From the NCBI GenBank assembly GCA_017434525.1, contig JAFRFD010000068.1, positions 1-40,521 of the forward strand: a stretch of 40,521 nt of DNA, in the 5' to 3' direction. Within the stretch, counting starts at the first letter, position 1. Every line of letters starts with the position of its first letter. This DNA comes from Methanobrevibacter sp. GTDB lineage: Archaea > Methanobacteriota > Methanobacteria > Methanobacteriales > Methanobacteriaceae. The translations under genes were made by a program, and so were the position numbers. Under the pieces are notes generated by a model. That model made no database searches and was not told the origin of the DNA. It worked only from the letters and a program-made list of their open reading frames with translations. This document shows, one piece after another, positions 30,850-38,248 of the stretch.

Positions 30850-31511
30850 TATATTACGCTAACCTTTCTTTCAAACCCTGCAGGTCTTCTATGGGTATTT
30901 TCTAACTGAAGATAACCAAATCCCAGTGCAGAATAATCAATTTTTACTGTTAATCTCCATATATCACTTGATTCATAGAGATGACGGTTAATTGCTTTCA
31001 TATGATATGGTCTATGCCAACCACCAAAACTATCTTTCATATAATAGAAAATTAACCATTCATTTTCAATCTTACATGAAATATAGAAACCACAATCACA
31101 ACAACCGTCTTGGTGCCAAATCATTTCATCTTTTTGATCAGAAGGAATAAAGTCATACTTGAATGTTTCAAGTTCCTTAATTCCTAACTGCTCAATATCA
31201 TCTGGTTTTCTTGGAGAGTCTTTAAACGTAGTAATTTCGCCTGTCTTCCAATCATAGCAAGTAGTAGCGAAATAAAATCTATCATCTAAATACTTAATAT
31301 TGTTTACAAGACAGAAATTAACCATATTGTGAATAACCAGTTCTTGTAAACCAGTTTCTCTACAGTAAACCCATTTAAAAACTTGTTCATTAAATGGAAT
31401 ACCTCGTTTAAACTGAGTTACACTTTGGTTAATAATATCACGATATGTAATAAAATTCATATCTTTGATTTTCTTATCAAGTTCAGATGATATTTTTTCA
31501 CAATCCCACAT
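30849..31511 (-). CDS. Hypothetical protein (220 aa)
   Basis: Starts MWDCEKISSELDKKIKDMNF. Contains a WHQDGCCDCGFYISC cluster (four Cys, one His) that may bind zinc, and beta-rich regions. The C-terminus (QLENTHRRPAGFERKVSVI) is basic. No family recognised. Confidence 0.77.
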   Translation of the reverse strand: MWDCEKISSELDKKIKDMNFITYRDIINQSVTQFKRGIPFNEQVFKWVYCRETGLQELVIHNMVNFCLVNNIKYLDDRFYFATTCYDWKTGEITTFKDSPRKPDDIEQLGIKELETFKYDFIPSDQKDEMIWHQDGCCDCGFYISCKIENEWLIFYYMKDSFGGWHRPYHMKAINRHLYESSDIWRLTVKIDYSALGFGYLQLENTHRRPAGFERKVSVI

Positions 31512-31512
31512 T

Positions 31513-32226
31513 TTATTCTCTCCACCAGTTTAATGCCATATCCGCTTGACGTTCAAGCATATCAAAACCATCGATTGCCCAAGAGCAATTATGATTTCGT
31601 TCCGCTTTCTTAATCAAGGTATCATCGGCATAGTTCAAGTCATAGTAAATAAATTTACCTTTACAGTTAAAATTAATATCAATACCAGCTTTAAACGGTA
31701 TCGTATTTACAATAAGGTCAAAATCCTTTGCATTGAAATCTGTTAAAGCCTGTTGGTCTTCTTTTGGATTTCTTGCAAAGACAGTAATCTTATGAACTGA
31801 TGTTGCTCCTCTAACCCAGTCTTCAATTCCTATCTTGATTGAAGGCATAACACCACCATTACCTAGAATAGCAATATTGTGTGGGAAATCAAATTCCCAT
31901 GCATCATGATTATCTACATAATGAATCAAAGAAGTCATAAATGCTTGAGAATCGAAATTCTCACCGATAAACGTATCGTTAAGAATCTTGACACAATTTA
32001 CAGATTGTGTCTTGTCAGCATTCGGCATTAACCAGTCCATGTATTGAATAACATCGTTCTTAAATGGAGTTGTAATATTGAAACCATCAAGCCTATCATC
32101 GATTGCAGCTTGAAGTCCTAACTCGATATTGGGAACATCGTAAACCTTATATTCGAATCCCTGTGACTCGAATATTTCTTTAGATTTACTATATTCAATA
32201 TTATGTCCAATTAAACCGAATTTCAT
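31513..32226 (-). CDS. aroE: Shikimate dehydrogenase (AroE)-like protein (237 aa)
   Basis: AroE reduces 3-dehydroshikimate to shikimate with NADPH in aromatic amino-acid synthesis. Family marks seen: FGLIGHNIEYSKSKEIFES (3-21), GFNITTPFKNDV (48-59, Lys56 as the catalytic Lys), QSVNCVK, IGENFD (88-93, Asp92 in a changed NTD), GNGG nucleotide loop (122-125), VFARNP, NTIPF and DGFDMLERQADMALNWW with Gln227. At 237 residues it is shorter than the usual 270. Key residues are largely present, so activity is plausible, though a related substrate is possible. It is in an early operon behind a lipoprotein-like gene; no other shikimate-pathway gene is seen. Confidence 0.88.
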   Translation of the reverse strand: MKFGLIGHNIEYSKSKEIFESQGFEYKVYDVPNIELGLQAAIDDRLDGFNITTPFKNDVIQYMDWLMPNADKTQSVNCVKILNDTFIGENFDSQAFMTSLIHYVDNHDAWEFDFPHNIAILGNGGVMPSIKIGIEDWVRGATSVHKITVFARNPKEDQQALTDFNAKDFDLIVNTIPFKAGIDINFNCKGKFIYYDLNYADDTLIKKAERNHNCSWAIDGFDMLERQADMALNWWRE

Positions 32227-32230
32227 TTTA

Positions 32231-32491
32231 TTACTTTACCAACTCCATGTGGCATTCATTAATTGTTATTTTATAAGCTAAGTTATAAGACTTGCAAGGT
32301 TCGCCAACTCGTTTCGATGTGCAAGCCTTAGTTAACCATTCTTCATAATATTGGTCATAATAAGGATCATATTGAACCTCATGAAAACCAAGTTCTTTGT
32401 CTTCACACACTTCCTGATATTCTTCTGGTGAAGAGATATTGTCAGAGCATGCTAGACAAAGCAATGCGATTGACAATAAAAGATATTTCAT
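32231..32491 (-). CDS. Putative small lipoprotein or exported protein (86 aa)
   Basis: Starts MKYLLLSIALLCLACSDNIS, a signal-peptide-like hydrophobic stretch with a Cys at 15 preceded by C-L-A, an imperfect lipobox. Mature part is acidic with several Cys (EVCEDKELG, KACTSKRVGEPCKSYN). The ATG 32491 overlaps the upstream stop (TAATG). It might be an outer-membrane lipoprotein, for example for superinfection exclusion or as part of a spanin pair; neither is shown. Confidence 0.68.
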   Translation of the reverse strand: MKYLLLSIALLCLACSDNISSPEEYQEVCEDKELGFHEVQYDPYYDQYYEEWLTKACTSKRVGEPCKSYNLAYKITINECHMELVK

Positions 32492-32763
32492 TACTTTGCC
32501 CATCCATAAGTATAAATATATTCACCCTTGAGATTGACTGCAATGTCAAGGAACTTAAGACCGGCAATATTTACTGGCTTACGACCATTGTCCTTACATG
32601 CAATCTTTGCATAATACTTCCAATCAACACCGCTTTCATAAGTATCTTCCTTCCATGTGTTAAGAACACAGTCATACTTATTGAGTGAGAGCATGAAATC
32701 AAGCTTTGTATTTGCTGCAAATGCAGATACGGCCATAAGACTAATTATTAATAGTTTCTTCAT
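32491..32763 (-). CDS. Exported hypothetical protein (90 aa)
   Basis: A clear signal peptide, MKKLLIISLMAVSAFAA, with AFA cleavage site near residue 16. The mature part has two Cys (YDCVLNTW, IACKDNG) that could form a disulfide. First gene of its operon, with AGGAAGG before the start. Function unknown. Confidence 0.78.
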   Translation of the reverse strand: MKKLLIISLMAVSAFAANTKLDFMLSLNKYDCVLNTWKEDTYESGVDWKYYAKIACKDNGRKPVNIAGLKFLDIAVNLKGEYIYTYGWAK

Positions 32764-32797
32764 ATTTTGTTTCCTTCCTATTTAAATTTGCCCGCAA

Positions 32798-32825
32798 AAT
32801 ATAGCAAAATTTTATTATCTGTCAA
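32798..32825 (-). promoter_or_regulatory. Sigma70-like promoter without hairpin
   Basis: TTGACA (32825-32820), 16 bases, TATATT (32803-32798). Unlike the other promoters it is not tied to a terminator, so transcripts from 35174 may read through into this operon. It drives 32763 to 30307. Confidence 0.8.
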
Positions 32826-32828
32826 CCC

Positions 32829-33032
32829 CTACATGAATATCCATGTCCCAGCATCAAGAATATCTGCTGCTTCATCTACAGTTTTACCTTGGTGATAAAA
32901 ATTTTCTAAAACATCACCATATTCAAAGTCTGTATAAATACTTTCTTTTAAATCGTCAAAAGACCAGCCTTTAAATTGTTCACATTCATTAAGCTTTTGA
33001 ATAACAGCAGTTTCATATTCTGTAAAAGACAT
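32829..33032 (-). CDS. Small hypothetical helical protein (67 aa)
   Basis: Starts MSFTEYETAVIQKLNECEQF. Helical with an acidic middle (SIYTDFEYGDVLENFYHQG) and ends in TAG just before the next promoter's -35 box. No family recognised. Confidence 0.75.
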   Translation of the reverse strand: MSFTEYETAVIQKLNECEQFKGWSFDDLKESIYTDFEYGDVLENFYHQGKTVDEAADILDAGTWIFM

Positions 33033-33035
33033 ATA

Positions 33036-33413
33036 TTACCTATGAGATTTCTTATGCTTCTGTCTATAATTTACTTCTTTTGTAACAGGATGCATTGGTT
33101 GTCCAATAACATATCTTGGAGTTCTTCTATCTAACTCGATACCGTCTTGTAAACGATGACATTTAAGTTTTTCAATATCGTATTTCGTCTTTTCTGTTAT
33201 TAGTTTTTCAGCATATGTTCTTAAGATGAAATCTTCGCCACTTATACGAACTAAATATTTTTCATACATGTTACGACAACATTCAGTTTCCATGAAGTAA
33301 TGAGGTGCATTAAGATAATGAGTTTCGCCTTTACAAACTTTATAACCCAAAACCTTTTCTACTTCATCAAGCTTATAGAAATCTTCTCTAAAATAAAACT
33401 GACGCTCTGCCAT
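33036..33413 (-). CDS. Hypothetical protein (125 aa)
   Basis: The ATG at 33413 (MAERQFYFREDFYKLDEVEK) is nine bases after GGGGAA and overlaps the upstream stop (TAATG). Mixed alpha/beta, with a CCRNMYEKYLVRISGEDF block and a basic C-terminus (YRQKHKKSHR). No family recognised. Confidence 0.75.
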   Translation of the reverse strand: MAERQFYFREDFYKLDEVEKVLGYKVCKGETHYLNAPHYFMETECCRNMYEKYLVRISGEDFILRTYAEKLITEKTKYDIEKLKCHRLQDGIELDRRTPRYVIGQPMHPVTKEVNYRQKHKKSHR

Positions 33414-33628
33414 TACCATGTTCCCCAAACTTCTGGTTCTCTTGTATTTGACTGAAGATAATCTTGATATTTCATCTGCATAGCTGCATGTTCTTCACAA
33501 CCGCCACACCAATACCTAGCGTCACCCATTTCATACAGACCAGGTTTATCACAGCCAGCAACAAAACATTTATTTTTGCCGCTATACTTTTCTTGTGTCT
33601 TTAACCATTCTTTGTATTTTAACTTCAT
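33413..33628 (-). CDS. Small zinc-finger-like protein (71 aa)
   Basis: CFVAGCDKPG, then CGGCEEHAAM, place four Cys and one His as in a compact zinc knuckle. A basic helical start (MKLKYKEWLKTQEKYSG). Nucleic-acid or protein binding is likely but unproven. Confidence 0.78.
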   Translation of the reverse strand: MKLKYKEWLKTQEKYSGKNKCFVAGCDKPGLYEMGDARYWCGGCEEHAAMQMKYQDYLQSNTREPEVWGTW

Positions 33629-33708
33629 CGTCTTTTATCCTTATCAAATACGCCACAAAGAATACAATCTGCAATTACTTCAAAAATATCTACAAGAAAT
33701 TCTAACAT
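33625..33708 (-). CDS. Very small coupled ORF (27 aa)
   Basis: Begins MLEFLVDIFEVIADCILCGV and ends basic (FDKDKRR). It overlaps the upstream stop (TAATG) and the downstream start (ATGA), the same junction types as other genes here, which argues for translation. One amphipathic or membrane helix with two Cys. Confidence 0.58.
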   Translation of the reverse strand: MLEFLVDIFEVIADCILCGVFDKDKRR

Positions 33709-34103
33709 TATACATCCTTTACAAATGCACCAGTAATAATCGGATTACCGTCCTCTCTAACTTCAATATGATTTGCATTTTGAATATTTGTGCACTGTTC
33801 TATATTAAAATCGCTTGCAACTCCATACAAATAATAATATAATTCTTTACCTGTAGAAAGAATATTATTAAGGACATGTCCTGATTGTGTATCTTTAGTA
33901 TCAATGTCCATTACGAATTCATCGCCTTCTTGACGAATATCAGTAATCCATGCTGCAATATTACTTACATCTATTTGACCGGCTTCATTTGGTTTTTCAA
34001 GTGATAAAGTTCTTTCATGTTCCGGTCTTGTCATAAAATAGTCAATAGCGAACTTTGGCCATTTTAATGCAGTTATTCCTGCTTTTAATGTATATTTTGA
34101 CAT
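33708..34103 (-). CDS. Hypothetical protein (131 aa)
   Basis: Starts MSKYTLKAGITALKWPKFAI and has an alpha/beta pattern, with an acidic middle (EFVMDIDTKDTQSGHVLNNI). No family recognised. Confidence 0.75.
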   Translation of the reverse strand: MSKYTLKAGITALKWPKFAIDYFMTRPEHERTLSLEKPNEAGQIDVSNIAAWITDIRQEGDEFVMDIDTKDTQSGHVLNNILSTGKELYYYLYGVASDFNIEQCTNIQNANHIEVREDGNPIITGAFVKDV

Positions 34104-34107
34104 TATA

Positions 34108-34323
34108 TTACCTTAATACTGATTTATAAAATTCTTCTTCGTTTTCAATTATTTCTACAGGTGCAATACCAAAAGCACCTCTTTTAACTGGAGTATTTGG
34201 ACCGATATTAAACTGTTCTTTCTTCTTTTCCAAGAATTTCTTCGCTAATTCTTCATTTACGAAAATCCATTCTTTTCGGTCTTCATTATATTCTGTAAAC
34301 CATACTTTATAATTAGTCTGCAT
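34108..34323 (-). CDS. Small hypothetical protein (71 aa)
   Basis: A strand-helix-strand protein starting MQTNYKVWFTEYNEDRKEW with a Lys-rich helix (EELAKKFLEKKKEQFNIG). No family recognised. Confidence 0.74.
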   Translation of the reverse strand: MQTNYKVWFTEYNEDRKEWIFVNEELAKKFLEKKKEQFNIGPNTPVKRGAFGIAPVEIIENEEEFYKSVLR

Positions 34324-34325
34324 TT

Positions 34326-34601
34326 TTACCTCTGATATTCTGGAAGTTTTGGTTCTTTTAGTTCAATAATTTCTTTAGGTCTATCAAGCATTTCTTTTAG
34401 ACCTTTTATATTTGTAATTGGATGTGTATTAGCCTTTAATTGTTTAATTTCACATTCTAGGGCATGAGAATATGCATGATACAAATCAATAACATCACCA
34501 TAATACTTACAGCGATATCCATCCATCTGATGTTGATTTAATTCTGGATATTCTTTTTGAATTTCTTTAAGTTTTGCTAAGAATTCTGCTCTATTAGCCA
34601 T
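34326..34601 (-). CDS. Hypothetical helical protein (91 aa)
   Basis: Starts MANRAEFLAKLKEIQKEYPE and is helical with a Tyr/His-rich middle (YYGDVIDLYHAYSHALECE). Ends in a proline-rich tail. No family recognised. Confidence 0.74.
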   Translation of the reverse strand: MANRAEFLAKLKEIQKEYPELNQHQMDGYRCKYYGDVIDLYHAYSHALECEIKQLKANTHPITNIKGLKEMLDRPKEIIELKEPKLPEYQR

Positions 34602-34908
34602 TATTTGATTCCTTACACTCTCTCATTGCAAGAATAAACGCATTCATATCATTAGAGATGCTGTTTTCCTCACGTATTGTGCATCCTGGACGTGCCCAAT
34701 TGTCTGCTTGGTAGTTTACATATATTTTAACAAAATGAGTTCCTGGGTCATCTATAAGCATTACATAAGGCATGCCTGTGTCCTTATGATAGAACATAAT
34801 TGTTGAAACACCGTTTACCCAGTAAACACAATCGTATTTTTCAATATATTTCCTGAATGCCCTCAATTTAATAGGCATATAATTAATCATTTCACTGGTC
34901 AATACCAT
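34594..34908 (-). CDS. Hypothetical alpha/beta protein (104 aa)
   Basis: Starts MVLTSEMINYMPIKLRAFRK. A beta-rich middle (STIMFYHKDTGMPYVMLIDD) recalls small phage proteins without known role. TAATG junction with the upstream gene, eight-base overlap with the downstream gene. Confidence 0.74.
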   Translation of the reverse strand: MVLTSEMINYMPIKLRAFRKYIEKYDCVYWVNGVSTIMFYHKDTGMPYVMLIDDPGTHFVKIYVNYQADNWARPGCTIREENSISNDMNAFILAMRECKESNNG

Positions 34909-35174
34909 TAGTCTGTCTCCGCTCCTTCTACCCCTTTGAATAATGCGCTCATTTCTTTCTTAGGTCGTTCAAACAATTCTGGTTTTTCATCTGCATCACA
35001 TTTTGCACACATAGGATCTGCCTTATAGAACTGTTCTATGAAACCGTATGCACATTTTTCACATACATTAAAAACCCTATGAAGATAACGATTATCGTTA
35101 TCTGGTTCCATAGTAATTGAAACTTTATTTGGATCAAATAAATCCAAATCTTTATGACAAATTGCACATTGCAT
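34908..35174 (-). CDS. Zinc-ribbon-like protein, first gene of operon (88 aa)
   Basis: Three Cys pairs, CAIC (3-6), CEKC and CAKC, indicate one or two zinc sites. A Phe/Pro-rich acidic tail follows. Preceded by AAAGGA and the promoter at 35227-35199. Possibly a nucleic-acid-binding or regulatory protein, not proven. Confidence 0.78.
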   Translation of the reverse strand: MQCAICHKDLDLFDPNKVSITMEPDNDNRYLHRVFNVCEKCAYGFIEQFYKADPMCAKCDADEKPELFERPKKEMSALFKGVEGAETD

Positions 35175-35198
35175 AAAAACTACCGTCCTTTTTTAAAC

Positions 35199-35227
35199 AA
35201 TATAATAAAAATAGGGTTTGTTGTAAA
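35199..35227 (-). promoter_or_regulatory. Sigma70-like promoter
   Basis: TTTACA (35227-35222), 17 bases, TATATT (35204-35199). Drives 35174 to 32829. The -35 box overlaps the terminator hairpin. Confidence 0.82.
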
Positions 35228-35233
35228 CCCTAT
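35211..35233 (-). terminator. Intrinsic terminator
   Basis: A 9-base-pair perfect stem, ATAGGGTTT / AAACCCTAT, with a five-base loop and TTTT after it on the minus strand. Ends the CoaD-CoaE operon. Confidence 0.86.
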
Positions 35234-35248
35234 TAATATTGTAAATTT

Positions 35249-35419
35249 TTATTTAAGTTTCATTTGCACCCAATCGCCTATTATATAACCAAGAATTACA
35301 ATTCCGGGAATTCCTATATAACATTCTGGACTTTCAAACGTATATAAAGCATAAGTGCTTATACCAAAGAATGCAGCAAATAAAATGATTATTATTAAAC
35401 CTATAATTCGTTCAATCAT
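35249..35419 (-). CDS. Small membrane protein, two spans (56 aa)
   Basis: Begins MIERIIGLIIIILFAAFFGI, then a polar loop (YTFESPEC) and a second hydrophobic part (GIPGIVILGYIIGDW). The ribosome site is weak. It is the last gene of the CoaD-CoaE operon. Function unknown. Confidence 0.68.
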   Translation of the reverse strand: MIERIIGLIIIILFAAFFGISTYALYTFESPECYIGIPGIVILGYIIGDWVQMKLK

Positions 35420-35427
35420 ATATCTAT

Positions 35428-35769
35428 TTATAAAACAGTATAGTTCTTATACCATTTTATCTTATTTTTCTTAATTTCGTCAAGTAACCAGCCAATAATC
35501 TGAGCTGTAGCTTGTTCACCGTTACCTGTGTCCATAACCGGTCTGTTATGTGGATTACAGAGCTTCATGATAATATCACAAGCTGTTTCATACTTGATTG
35601 CTGGATTCCAATTATGTGTTTCTGGATAATCCTTTTTATAGAGTTCTTCGCACTCTTCAAGAATCTTGGTCATTGTTTTCCTTGCCATTCTACGTTCCAT
35701 AAGTGCTACTGCACCGAAGATACCGAGAAAAAAGAATCCGACACTGAATAAAATAACTGCACCTACCAT
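35428..35769 (-). CDS. Membrane-anchored hypothetical protein (113 aa)
   Basis: One N-terminal hydrophobic helix (MVGAVILFSVGFFFLGIFGA), a basic stretch (ERRMARKTMTK), then a soluble helical domain with Cys residues (DIIMKLCNPHNRPVMD). No family recognised. Confidence 0.76.
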   Translation of the reverse strand: MVGAVILFSVGFFFLGIFGAVALMERRMARKTMTKILEECEELYKKDYPETHNWNPAIKYETACDIIMKLCNPHNRPVMDTGNGEQATAQIIGWLLDEIKKNKIKWYKNYTVL

Positions 35770-35770
35770 A

Positions 35771-35908
35771 TTAAATCTTCTCCATTAATTTCATGAAACT
35801 ATCACCAATCCAATGCACTCCTGCATAGATTACTGCTATTACAAATCCAAGTAGCAAAATTGGCATTGTTGCTACTGCCCAACAAATGTCTTTTAAATTT
35901 TCTTTCAT
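35771..35908 (-). CDS. Small single-span membrane protein (45 aa)
   Basis: Begins MKENLKDICWAVATMPILLL, one long hydrophobic segment, polar end. ATGA overlap with the upstream gene. Function unknown. Confidence 0.66.
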   Translation of the reverse strand: MKENLKDICWAVATMPILLLGFVIAVIYAGVHWIGDSFMKLMEKI

Positions 35909-36582
35909 TTTTCTTTTCCTTTTCTAAAACTTGTTTTCTTGTCAAAACCGTATGCTTGTAATCTTGTTATATCATCACCTACTGGAACGATTGCTTCATC
36001 AGGTCTTGCATGAGTATCAAACCAATGTTCGACTTCCCACAATGCTGTATATGGGTCCTTAACTGCTTGAAATTTATAAGTCTTCAATTCAGGCCATATA
36101 ACCATTTCCATATTTCTGTTACTGAGATGTTGATAATACTTTCCAGGCGGCTCATATTTCTCAATATATAATACAGGTCCATATTTTTCAAAAATTTCTT
36201 TCCATCCCGGTTCTTTATTCGGGTCGGTAACATCCTTGTTAGAATTACGACTATAGAAAATATTATTCTGCCTATTATTCTCGACTATTTCATCAAATGT
36301 CTTATATTCAATCTTGGTAAAGTTACCTTCCGTATCTTCTGCATAGACAAAGAAATACCAAGTTCCACAGAAACCAATCATATGAACTGGTAATTTACCA
36401 TATTGTTTTCTACCGTTGACTTCTCTAATTACTTCATAAGAAAAAACATAATCTCCAAGATGTGGAATCTCTTTATAAGGAACATTGATTGTAGAAGTTT
36501 TCCTATAAACAACAACATCGGATTCTAAGAAAGAACCCAATGTTGAATCATAATAGTCTTGGAATTTAGAAAATATCTTCAT
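35905..36582 (-). CDS. Conserved phage protein, KIFSKFQDYYD start (225 aa)
   Basis: The opening MKIFSKFQDYYDSTLGSFLE and the closing FDKKTSFRKGKE recur, in my recollection, in many large-phage proteins of unknown function. The middle is beta-rich, with MIGFCGTWYFFVYAEDTE. No enzymatic motif is visible. Confidence 0.78.
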   Translation of the reverse strand: MKIFSKFQDYYDSTLGSFLESDVVVYRKTSTINVPYKEIPHLGDYVFSYEVIREVNGRKQYGKLPVHMIGFCGTWYFFVYAEDTEGNFTKIEYKTFDEIVENNRQNNIFYSRNSNKDVTDPNKEPGWKEIFEKYGPVLYIEKYEPPGKYYQHLSNRNMEMVIWPELKTYKFQAVKDPYTALWEVEHWFDTHARPDEAIVPVGDDITRLQAYGFDKKTSFRKGKEK

Positions 36583-36752
36583 TTCTTTTTAATCTCACAA
36601 CCGTCGATTGGTCCCCAATTATAATCGACGCCCATGATTGTTGCTTTAGTCTGACATGAATCATAACTAATGTATTCTGCACCAATAATGAGACCAATGA
36701 CTAAAATAATAGAGAATAACCAACTTAATTCTTTATCTGTTTCTGGATCCAT
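36579..36752 (-). CDS. Small membrane protein (57 aa)
   Basis: Begins MDPETDKELSWLFSIILVIG, one hydrophobic helix (12-26), then a polar tail with two Cys (SYDSCQTK, DGCEIKKK) that could be periplasmic and disulfide-linked. Overlaps both neighbours. Function unknown. Confidence 0.68.
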   Translation of the reverse strand: MDPETDKELSWLFSIILVIGLIIGAEYISYDSCQTKATIMGVDYNWGPIDGCEIKKK

Positions 36753-37687
36753 TATGACCTCGCCGTTCTTGTTACGTAATATTCTTTAATTTCTTTTTGT
36801 GCTTGATTATATTCATCGGCCCAAGCATCCATATACTCATTCCATTTCTTTTCTTTGGAATTTGCTTTCTTTTGCTCAGCAATGAATTTCTCTTGTAGCT
36901 TCTTGTAATATTTATCTTGATTTGCACATGGAAATGGACAATTTACGCAACCGCCGCAATTAAAGAAACTGTAGCACCATGCATTGTCATGGCAATACGT
37001 CGGGCATTCTGCTAAATACCTGAGATATGTTGCTAACTTTTCCTTATGCGTCAGTTTAAGTTCCTTTTCAAGAACTACCATGAGCCTATCATTGAGTTCC
37101 TCAACAGAACCATTATTTTCGATAACAATTAAGTTATCTGGTGGGTCTAATGGTTGTTCAAGACCAAAGCTACGATACATATTCAAATTATCTTCGCTCT
37201 GGAGTTGTTCAAACTGTTTGGTCTTTTCATAGTTTTCACGTTTCTGTAAACGTTCTTGACGTAATGTTTCATCCGTCTTAACCATGAGAACATCATGCAT
37301 ACTCAGATAGCTACGGCACCAACCAACTTCCTTGGTCAATGCTGCTTCTACAAAGATTACTTCATCCCAGTCTTCATAGAAACGTTCGAGATTCTGTAAC
37401 AAACGCATAACAACATTGTTCGTTACGATTTCTACCTTTTCTTGCATTTCTGGATCTTTAGAAAACATAGCTTCAACAAGATATTCCTTATTGAAAGATC
37501 CATCTTCATTCAAACTTGCACGCCCGTATTGTTCTATAACACTTTGGAACATTTCGGCATCTTCAGTATACAACTTCTTAACTTCCTTGTCGGTGTCGAC
37601 AACGATATAATGCTTCTTCCTAAGCAACTCAGAAACTGCAGACTTACCAGAACCGATTTTTCCAGTGATTAAAACAAATCGAGCCAT
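36752..37687 (-). CDS. coaE: Dephospho-CoA kinase (CoaE) with Cys-rich C-terminal extension (311 aa)
   Basis: CoaE phosphorylates the 3' hydroxyl of dephospho-CoA, the last step of CoA synthesis. Residues 1-about 210 match the family: ITGKIGSGKS (7-16, Walker A), VVDTDKEV (29-36, D31/D33), the GRASLNEDGSFNKEYLVEAM block (55-74), a FVEAALTKEVGW segment in place of the usual PLLFE, RLQKREN for the lid. An extra C-terminal part (about 100 aa) carries C228, C232, C238, C244, C247, C250 and C254, able to bind zinc or an Fe-S cluster, and then a basic helix. Co-transcribed with coaD, seven bases apart. Confidence 0.9.
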   Translation of the reverse strand: MARFVLITGKIGSGKSAVSELLRKKHYIVVDTDKEVKKLYTEDAEMFQSVIEQYGRASLNEDGSFNKEYLVEAMFSKDPEMQEKVEIVTNNVVMRLLQNLERFYEDWDEVIFVEAALTKEVGWCRSYLSMHDVLMVKTDETLRQERLQKRENYEKTKQFEQLQSEDNLNMYRSFGLEQPLDPPDNLIVIENNGSVEELNDRLMVVLEKELKLTHKEKLATYLRYLAECPTYCHDNAWCYSFFNCGGCVNCPFPCANQDKYYKKLQEKFIAEQKKANSKEKKWNEYMDAWADEYNQAQKEIKEYYVTRTARS

Positions 37688-37693
37688 TATTTT

Positions 37694-38239
37694 TTATTCC
37701 TTATAGAGAGTTAATAAATTATCAAATACTTTATCATCAAATGGTAAAACACCACCTCGCCAATATAGCTTCTTCAACTGTGCTACATTAGCATACTTGA
37801 TGAACTGTCTTACACCAGTAGATGATAAGTGTTCATCGCCAGGAGCCGTTGCAAAATAAACATAATTGAAAGGCGGTAATGCACTATCAGCTTCTAAAGC
37901 CCTACTATATTCATATTGCATCTTTTCATATTCAAGGTCAGTTCCATTACGAAGTCCCCTGACTACGAATTTGATTCCCTTTTCTTTGCAATACTTAACC
38001 AGATAATCCTTGGTGCAATCTACTGTGACTTTATTTGCCCATGGAAACTGGGAAAGCAATTCTCTGATGATTACCGCCCTTGTTAATGCACCAACTTTGT
38101 ATGTCTTTTCCGGATTTTCCGCGATAAGAACTACAACCTTATCGAATACCTCGGTAGCTTGCTGGATGATACCAATGTGCCCTGGGTGGATGGGGTTAAA
38201 TGAACCTGGATAAACTGCGACTTTTTGTTTCTTACTCAT
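37694..38239 (-). CDS. coaD: Phosphopantetheine adenylyltransferase (CoaD) (181 aa)
   Basis: CoaD joins 4'-phosphopantetheine and ATP to give dephospho-CoA. The sequence shows YPGSFNPIHPGHIGIIQ (10-26) with the HxGH signature, the FVVRGLRNGTDLEYE block (91-105), which is specific to CoaD among nucleotidyltransferases, and the LSSTGVR C-terminal motif. It is about 20 residues longer than bacterial CoaD. First gene of its operon; the ATG lies nine bases past the -10 box and no ribosome site is visible, so the leader must be very short. Confidence 0.93.
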   Translation of the reverse strand: MSKKQKVAVYPGSFNPIHPGHIGIIQQATEVFDKVVVLIAENPEKTYKVGALTRAVIIRELLSQFPWANKVTVDCTKDYLVKYCKEKGIKFVVRGLRNGTDLEYEKMQYEYSRALEADSALPPFNYVYFATAPGDEHLSSTGVRQFIKYANVAQLKKLYWRGGVLPFDDKVFDNLLTLYKE

Positions 38240-38248
38240 AACAGCTTA

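Noticed and set aside
35423..35435. TATAAATA upstream of the small membrane gene at 35419
   Set aside because: It is formed around the stop codon of the preceding gene and is too close to the ATG; the gene is already covered by the coaD operon promoter.
31513..38239. A bacterial chromosome origin for the window, because of coaD, coaE and aroE
   Set aside because: These genes sit in the same coupled operons, with the same terminator-promoter elements, as dozens of small phage-type genes, and no bacterial neighbours are present.
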